A stretch of DNA of 64,000 nt, from positions 397,962,541 to 398,026,540 of the forward strand of contig CM054057.1 of assembly GCA_028641055.1 (NCBI GenBank). The letters are read 5' to 3'. Below, one piece after another: positions 30,688 to 42,469 of the stretch. The stretch's first letter is position 1. Every line of letters begins with the position of its first letter. The position numbers and the translations under genes are program-made. The DNA comes from Alopecurus myosuroides (lineage: Eukaryota > Streptophyta > Magnoliopsida > Poales > Poaceae). Under the pieces are notes generated by a model that made no database searches, was not told the origin of the DNA, and saw only the letters and a list, made by a program, of their open reading frames with translations.

Positions 30688-33165
30688 ATGGAGCTGTTGA
30701 CTCAGATGACCCAAGTCATGACGCAGATGGCTCAGTTTCAGGCTAATCAGCACATCACCCAGACAGCTCCAAGAGTGAGCATCAAGGAGTTTCTCAATCT
30801 GGGTCCGAGAGCTTTCGTGGCCACACGCGAGCCCCTAGACGCTGCTGACTGGATCCGTGAGATAGTCAAGGCTCTGGATATTGCACACGTAGCTGAAGAA
30901 GACAAGGTCAAGTATGCCTCCTATCTGCTGAAGGGTCAGGCAGCTTCTTGGTGGGAAAACTTCCAGGCCATGAGAACTGGCATGCCAGTCACGTGGGATC
31001 GTTTCAAGGAAGCCTTCCTGAAACACCACATTCCAGATGGTCTCATGGAAATAATGCGTGAAGAGTTTTGCTCTCTCAAGCAGGGCAAGTTGGACATCAT
31101 CGGGTATCAGAGTGAGATCAATCGCCTCGTTCGATACGCTGGAGATGAGGTGTCCACTGAAGATAAAAAGATGGCAAGGTTCCGCAAAGGCTTTAACCCG
31201 GAACTCAAGTATGCCCTCACCTATGTCAAGGCCGACAGCTTCGAGGATCTCGTTAACACCGCGCTCAATGATGAAAATGGGCGCAAGGCGTTCGAGGAGT
31301 CTCGAAAGCACTCGCGTGAGGGTGGTTCCTCCTCCAACATGACCACCCCTCCGCAGAAGCGCCGCATCTGGGTACCAAATGGTGCTGTCACTCGGGCTCC
31401 ATACGCCCAAACTTCTCCAGGCTTCGCTCCCCGCCCACCCAACCCTGCTCAGCCGCATGATCCAAGGGCTTCGATGGGGCAGCCAAGGCCAGGGCCTCCT
31501 CGTGTCGTCACATGCTACAAGTGCAAGCAGACGGGACACTACGCCGACAAGTGCACGCAGAGGCAGCTACCTCCACCACCACCTCGTCCTAACACAAACC
31601 AGGAAATGGTGAGCGCTCCCCCGCCTAAGGCCTTCAACTCCAACAACAGGCCTGTCGGGAGGACCGCAAGGGTGAACCATGTCAAGATCGACAAAGCTGA
31701 GGAAGCTCCTGACGTCGTTCTCGGTACATTTCCCGTAAACTTTATTACAGCTAAAGTGTTGTTTGATACCGGAGCATCACATTCTTTCGTGTCAAAGATC
31801 TTTGCTACAACAATTAAACTCCCTTTTGTTGGTTTGGGTTCCCCGCTGGTGGTCAGCTCCCCTGGAGCAACTATGCAAACTTCCAAGATCAGTCACAAAA
31901 ATCAAATTCTAATTGGAGGCCACATATTCCTTGCTTCTCTCATACTGCTTGGAAATTTTGACATTGATGTCATTCTTGGTATGGATTGGCTGAAGGCTAA
32001 TAAAGCAAGAATTGACTGTGTTCAAAAGTCAATAACTCTGTGCCACCCTTCTGGCCAGATAATCTATTCTCCACATGAATCAAGTTCCAGTCAGCTATAC
32101 ACCCTCAATGCAAATCCTCTACCTTCACTTGAAAATGTTCCGGTGGTTTGCGACTTCCCTGACGTCTTTCCAGAAGAGTTGCCAGGAATGCCTCCGGACA
32201 GAGCTGTTGAGTTCGTGATCGAACTTGAACCAGGTACTGCTCCAATCTCTAAGCATCCCTACAAGATAGGAACTCCCGAGCTGAAGTTGTTGAAGGAACA
32301 AATTGATATGTACATGGAAAAAGGTTACATTCAACCTAGTTCCTCGGCTTGGGGTTGCCCAACTCTGTTCGTTGCGAAGAAGGAGCAAACAAAGAGACTC
32401 ATTGTTGACTATCGTCCTCTTAACGAGAAGACCATCAAAAATAAGTATCCAATTCCTCGGATCGATGATCTTTTTGATCAACTTGCTGGAGCCTCTATAT
32501 TCTCCAAGTTGGACTTGAGAATGGGTTACCATCAAATAAAGATCAGAAAAGAGGATATTCCAAACACAGCCTTCACCACTCGCTACGGTCTATATGAATT
32601 CACCGTCATGTCCTTTGGTCTCACCAACGCACAGGCGACCTTCTCTCGACTCATGAATTCTGTATTCCATGAATACCTAGACAAGTTCATTGTGGTATAT
32701 CTTGATGACATTCTTGTCTACTCAAAATCCGAGGAAGAGCATGAAGAACATCTTCGTCTCACTCTCATGAAGCTTCGCGAGCATTGTCTCTATGCCAAGT
32801 TCTCCAAATGTGAGTTTTGGATTTCCGAAGTCGTTTATCTTGGTCATGTCATCTCTGCCAAGGGCATAGCCATTGATCCAGAAAAGGTTAAAGCAATTGT
32901 TGATTGGAAACCTCCAAAGACGGTGAAGCAAGTCAGAAGTTTTCTTGGTTTGGCTAGCTATTGCCGTCGCTTCGTCCCAAACTTCTCCAAGATTGCCAAA
33001 CCTCTCATTGACCTCACAAAGAAGGACAATAAGTTCGTCTGGTCTCCACAATGTGATGAAAGCTTCAATCTCCTGAAGACTAAACTCACTTCTACACCAG
33101 TTCTAGTTGGCCCAGATCCTTCCAAACTTTCCAAATATTCTGTGATGCTTCTCTCCAAGGTCTAG
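30688..33165 (+). CDS. gag-pol: D gag, protease, RT and RNase H start
   Basis: This 825-codon frame starts at ATG 30688 ([16 protein letters not shown]). Gag capsid covers about residues 40-200 ([13 protein letters not shown]). The CCHC zinc knuckle is C276-C289 ([14 protein letters not shown]). Protease has DTGASHSF at about 359. RT runs from about 500 to 690 with active site YLDD at 671-674 and [17 protein letters not shown] before it. The frame leaves the RNase H coding phase near 33125-33135 and stops at 33165, which reflects a single-base indel rather than a natural end. Gag, protease and RT motifs are intact. It lies about 250 bp after the pre-gag ORF. Confidence 0.92.
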   Translation: MELLTQMTQVMTQMAQFQANQHITQTAPRVSIKEFLNLGPRAFVATREPLDAADWIREIVKALDIAHVAEEDKVKYASYLLKGQAASWWENFQAMRTGMPVTWDRFKEAFLKHHIPDGLMEIMREEFCSLKQGKLDIIGYQSEINRLVRYAGDEVSTEDKKMARFRKGFNPELKYALTYVKADSFEDLVNTALNDENGRKAFEESRKHSREGGSSSNMTTPPQKRRIWVPNGAVTRAPYAQTSPGFAPRPPNPAQPHDPRASMGQPRPGPPRVVTCYKCKQTGHYADKCTQRQLPPPPPRPNTNQEMVSAPPPKAFNSNNRPVGRTARVNHVKIDKAEEAPDVVLGTFPVNFITAKVLFDTGASHSFVSKIFATTIKLPFVGLGSPLVVSSPGATMQTSKISHKNQILIGGHIFLASLILLGNFDIDVILGMDWLKANKARIDCVQKSITLCHPSGQIIYSPHESSSSQLYTLNANPLPSLENVPVVCDFPDVFPEELPGMPPDRAVEFVIELEPGTAPISKHPYKIGTPELKLLKEQIDMYMEKGYIQPSSSAWGCPTLFVAKKEQTKRLIVDYRPLNEKTIKNKYPIPRIDDLFDQLAGASIFSKLDLRMGYHQIKIRKEDIPNTAFTTRYGLYEFTVMSFGLTNAQATFSRLMNSVFHEYLDKFIVVYLDDILVYSKSEEEHEEHLRLTLMKLREHCLYAKFSKCEFWISEVVYLGHVISAKGIAIDPEKVKAIVDWKPPKTVKQVRSFLGLASYCRRFVPNFSKIAKPLIDLTKKDNKFVWSPQCDESFNLLKTKLTSTPVLVGPDPSKLSKYSVMLLSKV

Positions 33166-34115
33166 GTGCAGTTCTCATGCAAGAACGTCAAGTTGTGGCT
33201 TATGCTTCGCGTCAGTTGAACACACATGAGCTCAATTATCCCACTCATGACCTTGAACTTGCAACAGTTGTGTTTGCCCTCAAGAAATGGAGACAATACT
33301 TGTTGGGTAATCGCACTGAAATCTTTTCCGATCATAAGAGTCTGAAGTACATCTTCACTCAACCAGATCTAAACCCGAGACAAAGGAGATGGATTGAAAA
33401 GATCAAAGACTTTGATCTTACCATTTCTTACACTCCAGGCAAGGCTAATGTTATGGCCGATGCTCTCAGTCGCAAGTCGTATTGCAATAATCTCATGATC
33501 AAGGAAAGCCAACCTCCTCTTCATGAAGAATTCCAAAAACTGAATCTTGGTCTTGTTCCTCAAGGCTATCTTGCAAACTTGACAGCAAGTCCAACTCTCG
33601 AGGACAAGATTCGTTCTGAACAACTTCGTGATGCTCAAATCAAGAAGATTGTAGAACACATCAAAGCAGGCAATGAGAAATTTGAGTCCTTCTCAATTGA
33701 TGACAAGGGAACTGTGTTCTTCGAAGGACGCATTGCAGTTCCTCAAATTCAAAGTCTCAAAGATGTCATTCTCAAAGAGGCTCATGAAACTCCTCTTTCC
33801 ATACACCCTGGAAGTACAAAGATGTACCAGGACCTCAAGACACTGTATTGGTGGCCTAGCATGAAACGTGAAATTGCTCAATACATTTCTGAATGCGACG
33901 TCTGTCAGCGTGTCAAGGCAGTTCATCAGAAAACAGCCGGTCTTCTCGAACCTCTGAAAATCCCTGAATGGAAGTGGGACATGATTGAAATGGACTTCGT
34001 CACTGGTTTTCCAAAGTCCAAGAGGGGCAACGATGCGATCTTCGTTGTCATTGATCGACTCACTAAAGTCGCTCACTTCTTTGCTGTCAAGAGACAATCT
34101 CAGCTAGTCTGTTAG
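33166..34115 (+). pseudogene. pol: D RNase H and integrase N-terminal half
   Basis: In the next frame the open block from 33177 continues RNase H ([23 protein letters not shown]-equivalent [24 protein letters not shown]). Integrase follows with the zinc module ([20 protein letters not shown]) and the first catalytic Asp in EMDFVTGFP at about 33990. A second indel near 34100 produces a stop at 34115. Confidence 0.88.
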
Positions 34116-35034
34116 CAGAGCTCTACACAGCAAAGATTGTTCCTCTACATGCTATTCCATTGGAAATAAGCTCAGACCGTGGAATCATCTTCACTTCTCA
34201 TTTCTGGAAAAGCTTTCAAGAAGCTTTGGGCACCAAGCTTCTGTTCAGCACAGCCTATCATCCTCAGTCTCAAGGGCAAGTCGAAAGAGTCAATCAGATT
34301 CTCGAGGATATGCTCAGAGCATGTGGTCCCTCTTTTGGCATGAAATGGGAGGAATGTCTTCCATATGCTGAATTCTCCTACAATAACAGCTTCCAGGCAA
34401 GTCTAGGCATGGCACCATTCGAGGCTCTCTATGGCCGCAGATGCAGGAGTCCAATCAATTGGTCTGGAGCTGGTGAACGTTCACTCTTAGGCCCTGACAT
34501 TGTTAAGGAGGCCGAAGAGAAAGTTCACATCATTCGTGACAATCTGAAGATTGCTCAGTCTCGTCAGAAAAGCTACTATGACAGCAAGCACAGGGACATG
34601 GTCTATGCAGCTGGAGACAAAGCATATCTCCGTGTAACTCCCCTCAGAGGCACTCATCGTTTTGGTGTCAAAGGAAAGCTTGCACCAAGATATATTGGTC
34701 CCTTCAACATTCTCTCAAGGCGTGCAGAAAATGCCTATCGTCTTGAACTTCCAGAAAGGCTATCCAAGGTGCACGATGTCTTTCACGTGTCACAGCTCAA
34801 GAAGTGCTTCAAAGATCCAGGTCGTGCAGTTGATCATGATTCCATTGAACTGCAAGAAGACCTCTCTTATGAAGAGCACCCTATTCGCATTCTCAATGAG
34901 ACCGAGCGCAAAACTCGCAACAAGAGCACCAAGTTCTTAAAAGTGTAGTGGTCTCATCATTCCGATAAAGAGGCAACATGGGAGACCGAAGAGGATCTTC
35001 GCAAGAAGTATCCGGACCTTTTCTCTTCTCAGTA
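34116..35034 (+). pseudogene. int: D integrase C-terminal half and chromodomain with TAG
   Basis: After the frameshift the block holds the second catalytic Asp (SSDRGIIF) and the Glu (QGQVERVNQ) with 35 residues between them, then the C-terminal module (RYIGPFNILSRRA) and FHVSQLKKCF. A TAG at 34946-34948 interrupts the chromodomain right after STKFLKV, where an aligned Gln occurs in element C; in phase beyond it are WSHHSDKEATWETEEDLRKKY and a final TAG near 35034. The change fits CAG to TAG. Confidence 0.87.
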
Positions 35035-35055
35035 GGAATCTCGGGGCGCGATTCC

Positions 35056-35077
35056 TTCAAGGGGGGGGGGGGCGTTT
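35056..35077 (+). other. D polypurine tract
   Basis: TTCAA followed by a run of twelve G and CGTTT precedes the LTR start at 35078. Confidence 0.85.
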
Positions 35078-38000
35078 TGTAACATCCCAAGTATGAAAAC
35101 AATCCCATTTGCTTTGTTTCTGGTTAAATTTAAGTCTTGCATCATGTCATCATAATGCATTCATGGGTGCAATTTCAAATTTCAAATAAATTCAAATCAA
35201 CATGTTTCACACTTGGTCTGTTACAACTTTTCAAATAAAACATCCAAATCAAATAATTCAATTGTTTTCCAAAATTGTGAGTTGAAATGAATTTTGCAAA
35301 TGGTTCTAATAATTTTTTCTATTATCAATCCCAAAATGCCATTTCAATTTTTAAAGTCAAATAATTTGAAATCCCAAAAATTTCAGAACAAAAACTTGTG
35401 AATCTGAACATTTTGGAAAAGGGCAATTCATAAAAATTATTGTTATAATTTTCATGCCCCATTTTCCTTTCTTTCTCCTCTTTTCTTTTCTACAAAAAAA
35501 AGGAAAAAAAAGAACAAAAAAGGGGGGAGGCAGCCAGGCCGGCCCAGGCCACCTACAACCCCACAAAACAGGCCCAAGCACCTCCCATCGCTGTCGTCTT
35601 CTTCCTCTGTACGGAGACAGAGAAAGGGAGCTCCTCCCCCACCTGCAGCTCCCCACCTGCTCCCTCCTCCTATAAAGCCACCCCCGAGGGTAACCCTAGC
35701 CCTCTCCTCCATCTCCTGCCGCCGCTGCCACTTTTTCCCCTCTCTTTCCCTCCTGCATCTCTTCGTTTTTCTGAATTTCGGAGGAGAACACCGGGGTGGT
35801 TTCAGAGCACGAGCAGCCATGGAGCCCCTCCGAGCTGGCTAGGAGCGGAAATCGGACCACCGCGGGCATGTCCTCCTCCTCGTCACCACGGCCGAGCCAG
35901 GAGAGCACCAGGACAACCCCGCCGTGCACGTCTTCCTCCCGGCCGAAACTGAACTTCGGCGATTTCCGTCGCCCTCTGTCTTCCCCGAGCCGAACGACGA
36001 CTCCGAGCACCCTACGTGAGCTTCCCCTCTCCGTTCCTGCCGAGAAGCAGCATTTTTTTTTCGCGTCCGTGTCAATGCCGTCACTGTCGGAGGCCCAGGC
36101 TGTCTGCCTTGGTCGCCATGGGAGAGCGGTAGGCTCTGCCTGGGTGCTGTCCGTGCACGCGCAGCACGCCCATGCCACGCAACACCCGCTCGCCATCCGG
36201 GCACACACGGGACATCCGTCCCTCGAACCACACCACCCACCGCACGCCGTGTCGCGCCGCATCGACGCAGAACCCCGAGCGCCTCGCTGCTTTGGTCCAC
36301 GCCATCGTGGCTTCCACCGTTCGTCTGAATTCTGAATCTTTCAGATTCAGATTTCAGTTAACCCGCTCCTTACACTCAAAAATACACCGAGCGTAGTGCA
36401 TACAAGAAAGCAGTAACAGCCCAGTGGTTAGCACCCCACGCTCGACCGCGCTCGTCGCGAGTTCGATTTCCCCCGCGGCGGAATTCTTTTGGAGAATTTT
36501 CCTCCATACCGCGGGCCCACTTGTCATGCACGTAGAAGCCCAGTCAGCCTCCACACACGCGCCACCTCGGCGCCAGCATGGCCTGGTCCCACTGTCAGCC
36601 TCTCTGGCTGTGGTGCAGGAAGTAGATCGGGATCCCAGATCCAGATCTGGAACTTTTTATCAAGACCAAGTCCCTGGAAATTACAGATTGGTCCCTGTAT
36701 TTTCAAACACACATAAGTCACTCATTTCAAATCCAATTTGGGCAAATAAAATATGTATTCCATTCAAAATTTCCTGTAGATTTCAAATAGGAAATTTGTT
36801 TCCTGTTTTGAGCAAATAAAGTTGGTGCACTGATTCAATACTTTAATTCCATCTTTTAAATTGCAAAATTCATAATTAATTATTTAAAATTCCAAATTTG
36901 ACAAATGAGGTATCGATTGGAAGCTAAAGTTGTTTTCTTGCTGTTTTCATCATTCATCATGCATGTAATCACTTCAACTTAATGTTTACTTGTAATTCTT
37001 TTAATTCATTAATATTACATATGGGTAATTCCCAAATGCAATTTAAATTACTATTGGGCCCATTTAAAATTGCTCTTATGTCCTTTATCATTAAATTGAT
37101 GCATATAATAAAATGTCATGCATCATCCCATGTTTGTGCATTATGCCATGTTATTGATTGTCCGTCTCTCTTCGTTGTTTGTTTGCTTCTTCTCGAATAG
37201 ACGACGCCGTTGAGGCAGACGAGGTTTACGATTCCACTTCAGAGGAGTTAGCCCAGTACCAGGCTACTGAGTTTGCAGGCAAGTATTCACTCACCTGAAC
37301 CATTGTGTCCGTTCCACACTTGATACCGATACTTTCCGTTGTCTAATCTGCTAGCCTTATGATTCGTTGCTTGTGTTCCGATCCTATCACTTGTTATCCT
37401 GTAACCCTGAAATAGCCTCTCCTCCACACCTATAACCCTGTTGCTTGTTGGCCTGTGTCTTACTAGCATGCTTAGGGTTGTTTATGCTCGAGTCTGATGT
37501 CCGTTATTTCTTTTACCATATTTATTATGTTCTGGGGGCTCGATATTTAAACAACAACCTGTTAATGTTTGAGGTAATAATAATTTGATGATAAGGCACC
37601 GGCAGGAGGCCGGGTATGGTTTTGAGGCCTGCTAGTGTCGAACTCAGGAAAAGTTCTTGTCCTCTAGATCCATGATGAGCGTGCTAACCGCATGTGGGAA
37701 GCGTGTATGGGCGCCCCCCGCAATTCTGATTCGATTCGCATCTCGCCCAAATCGCCACATTTAGTTCGGGCTTTCCATTTGATGCACGCATATGCAGGTA
37801 CGAACCCTTGGCGCCAGGGTGGAACTTTTGTAGTCGGCATATAGGGCGGCGTGGTCTTCCAGTGCTATGAGGGTCCCCCTTTTCTTCGTGGGGGCTCGAT
37901 TAGCCGCGCACGCACATCACGTGGTTCTTTGGGCTTGATGCGAAGAAGAGTTGGGTTGTGTTGAGTGGCCTGCTTGGTGGGTTTGATCCCCGCCTGGCGG

Positions 38001-39026
38001 GTTATTCTTACATGTACGATCAAATTGGTGCATCCCTGCAGGGTTAAATCTTCTCGAGAAGCCGTGTTGTCCGCGGTTATGGATGACTTGGTGATAGGGC
38101 TGGCTAACAAGGATTAGACAACTTACACCTAATTATTAATAATGTGACTAGTAATAGGCATATTGACACAATAACCTGAACCTTCATTAATCCAACCGTG
38201 TGGGTTATCCTCGGATTGCTTCTTTGGATAAGGGGCGAGATCCAGGATGGGTTTGTTTGAGGTTAGTGGTAGCTGGCTCCGATGCGCTATCTTATCCCTT
38301 TCTTTTAGCCGGATGTTGTAGCGTGTCTCTGTAGTTGGTTAGTGCAGCCCGCTGCCGCACCTTTGTGTCACCTATCTTCCGTTGAATCCAAAGCATCTGT
38401 ACTTGGTGTTGTCGGGTACACTTTGGTATCTTGTGCGTCTTGCTTGCCAGTACTCGTCCATACTGACCCCTTTGGGGCTGCTGGTTCTGCAGACTACGTT
38501 TCCGAGGATCCCCATGGTGGCTACTACGTGGAGTATGACGAGGCTGCTGACGAGTAGATAGCGGACCCGGGCAGGATCCGAGACTTTGTGGATGGGCTCC
38601 GTTCTTTTCGTTTCCGGCCTCTTAGGCCTATTTGGATCTTGTCTGTACTCAGACACTTTGGATGCTTCTGATGTGATGTAATGATGACTTGTTGGGACTT
38701 GTGTCCTCTGCATGACTGTAATTGCTATCTCTGCTCTAGTGAGAGCTTTTGCCACTTATTTCTATTTCTTTGTGTCTTAGAGATTTGTTGTGATATCACT
38801 TGTTCAAATGCCGTTGACGTACCATGTGTGTATGTTATGAAGCACGTCAATGGAAGTATTCGGATTCCTATTGGATAGTTTCACAGACGATGAATAGTAG
38901 AGGATGGTTGTCACACGTTTACGTGTTGGCCTACTCATATTGAGATGCGGGTGCAGGTAGGCCCCGTAAGCCAATTATCTACTGTTTAGCGGGCTGTGTG
39001 TATCCTCTAGAAGTCCGGGTGCGACA
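35078..39026 (+). repeat. D 3' LTR
   Basis: It is 3949 bp and nearly identical to 25137-29076, with the same TATA site, tRNA-like stretch and split acidic ORF segments. A unique insertion of about 20 bp (with CACACATAAGTCACTC) lies at about 36713-36730. Confidence 0.93.
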
Positions 39027-39031
39027 TCTGG
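39027..39031. other. Right TSD of element D (TCTGG)
   Basis: It is the duplicate of 25132-25136 and belongs to C's gag codons, after which C's reading frame resumes. Confidence 0.92.
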
Positions 39032-39586
39032 TGCATACCGGGCTAGCAGAGCAAACTCTTCCCAGTATTTGGACACAGACATGCCTCCATGTTTCAGCTT
39101 CAGGAACTTGTCCTTCATGATGCTCATCACTCCCTGAGTGATGTGATACTTGCGGAAACGGACGCAGAAGTCCTCCCAGGTGAACACATAGTTAGGAGCG
39201 ACGGTGTCGCAGGTGGTCTCCCACCAAGTCCTTGCTGGCCCAGCAAGAAAGTGGGTAACAAAGAGCACCTTGTCACCTTCGTCGACTCCTGCCACCTTCA
39301 GATCGTTGGCGATGGTGCGAAGCCAGTCGTCAGCGTCTAGGGGTTCCACAATGTTTGTGAACACCGGAGGGTTTGTCTGCTGAAACACCTTCAGCTTTGA
39401 TCGCCCGCCATTTCCGTTGTCATCGCCATGGTTGTTATTGTTGGCGCTGGCAGCAGCCAACTGCTGCAGGGCAGCAACTGTGGCGGCACTCTCGGCTCCA
39501 GTGGCCTGACGGTCCTCCATCAAAAGTGCCAGCAGTGCCTCCACGGTCGGTGGGAGTGGTGGCGGTGGTTCCCGACGTGGCGCCAT
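39032..39586 (-). pseudogene. gag: C gag, N-terminal half, interrupted by D
   Basis: I chose ATG 39586 (MAPRREPPPPLPPTVEALL); an in-frame ATG at 39622 is possible. The protein begins proline-rich, has an Asn/Gly/Asp linker (SANNNNHGDDNGNGG), then the gag capsid domain with DADDWLRTIANDLKVAG, ARTWWETTCD and FRKYHITQGVMSIMKD. It is cut at LLARYAPD by element D. The remaining codons run on in phase at 25136. No stop is present in this half. Confidence 0.87.
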
Positions 39587-39923
39587 GCTGTTTATTGAGA
39601 CATGTGTAAGTCTATGCAGCAAGACTTAAGTTTTTGTTTTAAAGCATTTAAAAACTTTTTAGCAACAAAAAGGAGTGTTTGTTATGATGGGTGATTTTAA
39701 TTTGGTTTGGTGATTTGTTCTTTGGGGGTTGAAAACGATTCATCAAGTTCATAGCACATAAAGACTACATCATACTAAAAGCATAGGGTTCATACATAGC
39801 ACAACACACAAACAGACATCTACCACAACTACGCTCCTCAGAGCTACATCGGGGGGATTCGCCTTATGGGGTCGGCGTACATCTAACTAGCACTACTCTA
39901 TAGCTAAGAGGTTCTACTACTAG

Positions 39924-40799
39924 CTAAACGCTGTCGACGTGGAAGAGGAGCTCCTCTGGGTCCTCCTCCTCAACGGAGTCGTCTTCCTCCTGCAAGCTCT
40001 GCGCGCTCATGTCCATGCCCTCTGCGTCGGACAGGACGTCGTCGTCAACGAGGAGGTCCTCGTTCTCCCTGCGGAGCTTGGAGTTCTCCTCCTCTAATCC
40101 CTCGAGAGTGGAGTCTCGAGTGGCCAGCTCCTCTCTGGCGGTCCTCAGGCGGTCATGCAGGATTGCGTTCGCCTCCTGAAGGGACCCCACCTTGGCGTGG
40201 AGACGGTCACGGGCCCGGCGGGTGGTCCGTAACTGCCTCTCCAAGGCACGGGATCACGCAGTCGCGGTCTCTAAGTCGAGCATCGTCTGCCCCAGATGGG
40301 TACAGAGGAGACGGCACTCGGAGGCGGTGGTGCGCTGCAAGATACCCATGTCGTCAAGACGACGCTGGGTGCGGTGGAGTAGGATCTCCATATCGTCCTG
40401 GTGTGCGCCAAGACCCGTCACGTCCTGAGACACGGCCATAGGTGTGCCGGTCTCGTCCCTCCTCCCGAGGAACTCATAGGCAGTCCCTATGAAACGGTAG
40501 TCTCGAAGGTGAGCCATGCGCGCTATGGCCTCCTGGATCACGCGTACTGCTCCCTCCTGCCAGGAGCGCTCTACGGTGGCGATGAAGAACGCCTACGCCG
40601 TAGAGGTAGTCACTGGAGGGCGTATCACACACTCCACCAACCATTCCCCCTCTATGGGGGAGCCAGTGATCACCCCTCCCCGAAGCTCGGGAACGGGGCG
40701 GTCAAGCAGCTCAGTCATCGCTACGAGTCGCCGCTCGAAGCGGAAAGGGAAGTCCCTGGCCAGTCCTAACTGGCAAGCCTCCATGTACACGACATCCAT
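39924..40799 (-). pseudogene. C pre-gag ORF with two in-frame stops
   Basis: A single frame of 292 codons from ATG 40799 (MDVVYMEACQLGLARDFPFR) to the stop at 39924, broken by TAG at 40593-40595 and TGA near 40251. Apart from these it is continuous. The middle part is helical (MIQEAIARMAHLRDYRFIG), the third part is a clear coiled coil with heptads (LRTAREELATRDSTLEGLEE), and the end is strongly acidic (EEDDSVEEEDPEELLFHVD). It sits about 340 bp before gag, as the ORF of D does. Both stops can be C-to-T changes (CAG, CGA). I do not recognise the protein. Confidence 0.6.
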
Positions 40800-41008
40800 C
40801 TACACTAAATTTTAAGTAAGGTTGAGTTAGTGACCAAGCGTGCAAAATTTTAAGGTCGAACATGATGTAATCTTAATGTAAGTATAGTTTGAGAAAATAG
40901 GGAAGATGGGTGTAAGAATCTTTTAAAACTTTAATCACTTGAGTATATTATATATATATAGTACTAGTTGACGTCCATGCTAACTAAGGGCTCCTAGGGT
41001 CAGGATAG

Positions 41009-41022
41009 CTCTGATACCAACT
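41009..41022 (-). other. C primer binding site (initiator tRNA-Met type)
   Basis: The complement reads TTGGTATCAGAGC, two bases from the LTR end at 41024. Confidence 0.9.
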
Positions 41023-41023
41023 T

Positions 41024-42435
41024 TGTAGAGGACCCAAACCGGAAGGTCCAGAACCCCTCATATGCATACATTTACGATCCCAGGAAGATCAGTCGTGAAC
41101 AACATACGAAAGTGGTACACAGATACAATATCCATTACACGAATAAAAGCAGTCTTACAAGCCAATGGTCACATGACCAAGGCTTTATTCACTGCCACGC
41201 AGGGCAGGCAAAGTCTTACAACAACTAAACATCTGAAAATAAACGTAGATAGCCCATGTCAAGCTTTCACAAACAGGCTGCTGACCGGGAGCCGGGCCTA
41301 GTTCGCGTAGTCGTCGGAATAGTACTCCTCCTCGTATTCCTCCTCAGGTGGTACCTCCTCAAAGTCTGGCAAGTATATACCAGGGGCGAAACCAAATGAG
41401 TACGTTTGAATGTACTCAACAAGACATCCTTTATACACTTACAAATGCATCATGCTTATATGGTAGATAGGTAGGCCATACATAGGGCTTGCTACCAATG
41501 ATGTTCACGTAAGATGACATCATGGTTGCAGTCATATTAATCTGTATCTTTGTTCAAGAAGATACTTCAGAAGAAAATAAGATAGTTTTCTTTCTCTTTT
41601 CGATATCGCATGTACAAGAGGTTTTGTAAAACTTGTTTTACAAAAGAAAGTTTTTTTTTTCTTGCAAGACTTCTGGGAATAACATGTCCAAACTTCATCG
41701 GTACCTTCCGGGTACAACACTTTTGTTTTGAAAACATCTTTTGAAAACTCAGCACAATGCTAGCTACATGGCCTTTCAACTGCCATATCCGAGGGCTCGG
41801 CTATTCTGAATAGTTTTACTCTGCAGAGGTGGTACACATTCCACTAGATCCAAAACTCTGCCATGGACCACCCATGGACCGACACAACGATATGCAAGCA
41901 CCAGAGAGTTGATCCTAACTGTCCACTCTGACACAAGCTATTATATGCTTATTCCTTCAGGTGGGTTGTCTCCCCGGCATCAGGTCCCGCCTTGCCTAGT
42001 CAGGAGGCCCAGCTGTCGCATCCGGAGGGAAAATTAATCCCACACTGTGTATGTCCCGTTTCTCCCTCCTGGCGACACTTCGGTTCAGAGAATCACCTCC
42101 TCTATAGCACCTTGGAATAAAACATACACTAACAAGTTCAAGCATCTAGATAGGCCCCATACCCATATAGGGGTAGAGTGGCAGTACATCTTGGTTGTCC
42201 AGCGAAGACTAGGGTATGTGCCTTTTGTAAACATTTGAAAACACCTTCACAGTTTTTCCTTCGGTGAACAAGGTCCCGCCTTTCCACCATAACCTCCTCG
42301 TAGATCCATCTTTGTTTTGCAAAAGCACATTTTAAGGTTGTCCACTTAGGGACTCAAGATTATTGTTTGAGACGGTATTTATATACCTTATGGTGGCTAA
42401 GGGCTTGGTAACACCAAGTTGACTAATGGCAAGTG

Positions 42436-42469
<34 letters not shown>

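Larger units (their letters stand above)
25137..39026 (+). mobile_element. Element D, complete chromodomain gypsy (Tekay/Del-like), youngest insertion
   Basis: A 13,890-bp element with 3940- and 3949-bp LTRs, perfect 5-bp TSD, PBS, pre-gag ORF, gag-pol with chromodomain and polypurine tract. It lies in the opposite orientation to C, inside C's gag. The LTRs differ at about 1-3% depending on the segment, plus one insertion of roughly 20 bp at about 36713-36730 in the 3' LTR. Three frameshifts and one stop in the coding region make it non-autonomous despite its youth. Confidence 0.95.

Noticed and set aside
42438..42469. TA run as a promoter TATA box
   Set aside because: It is a length-variable microsatellite, much shorter in the partner LTR, and far downstream of the better TATA candidate.
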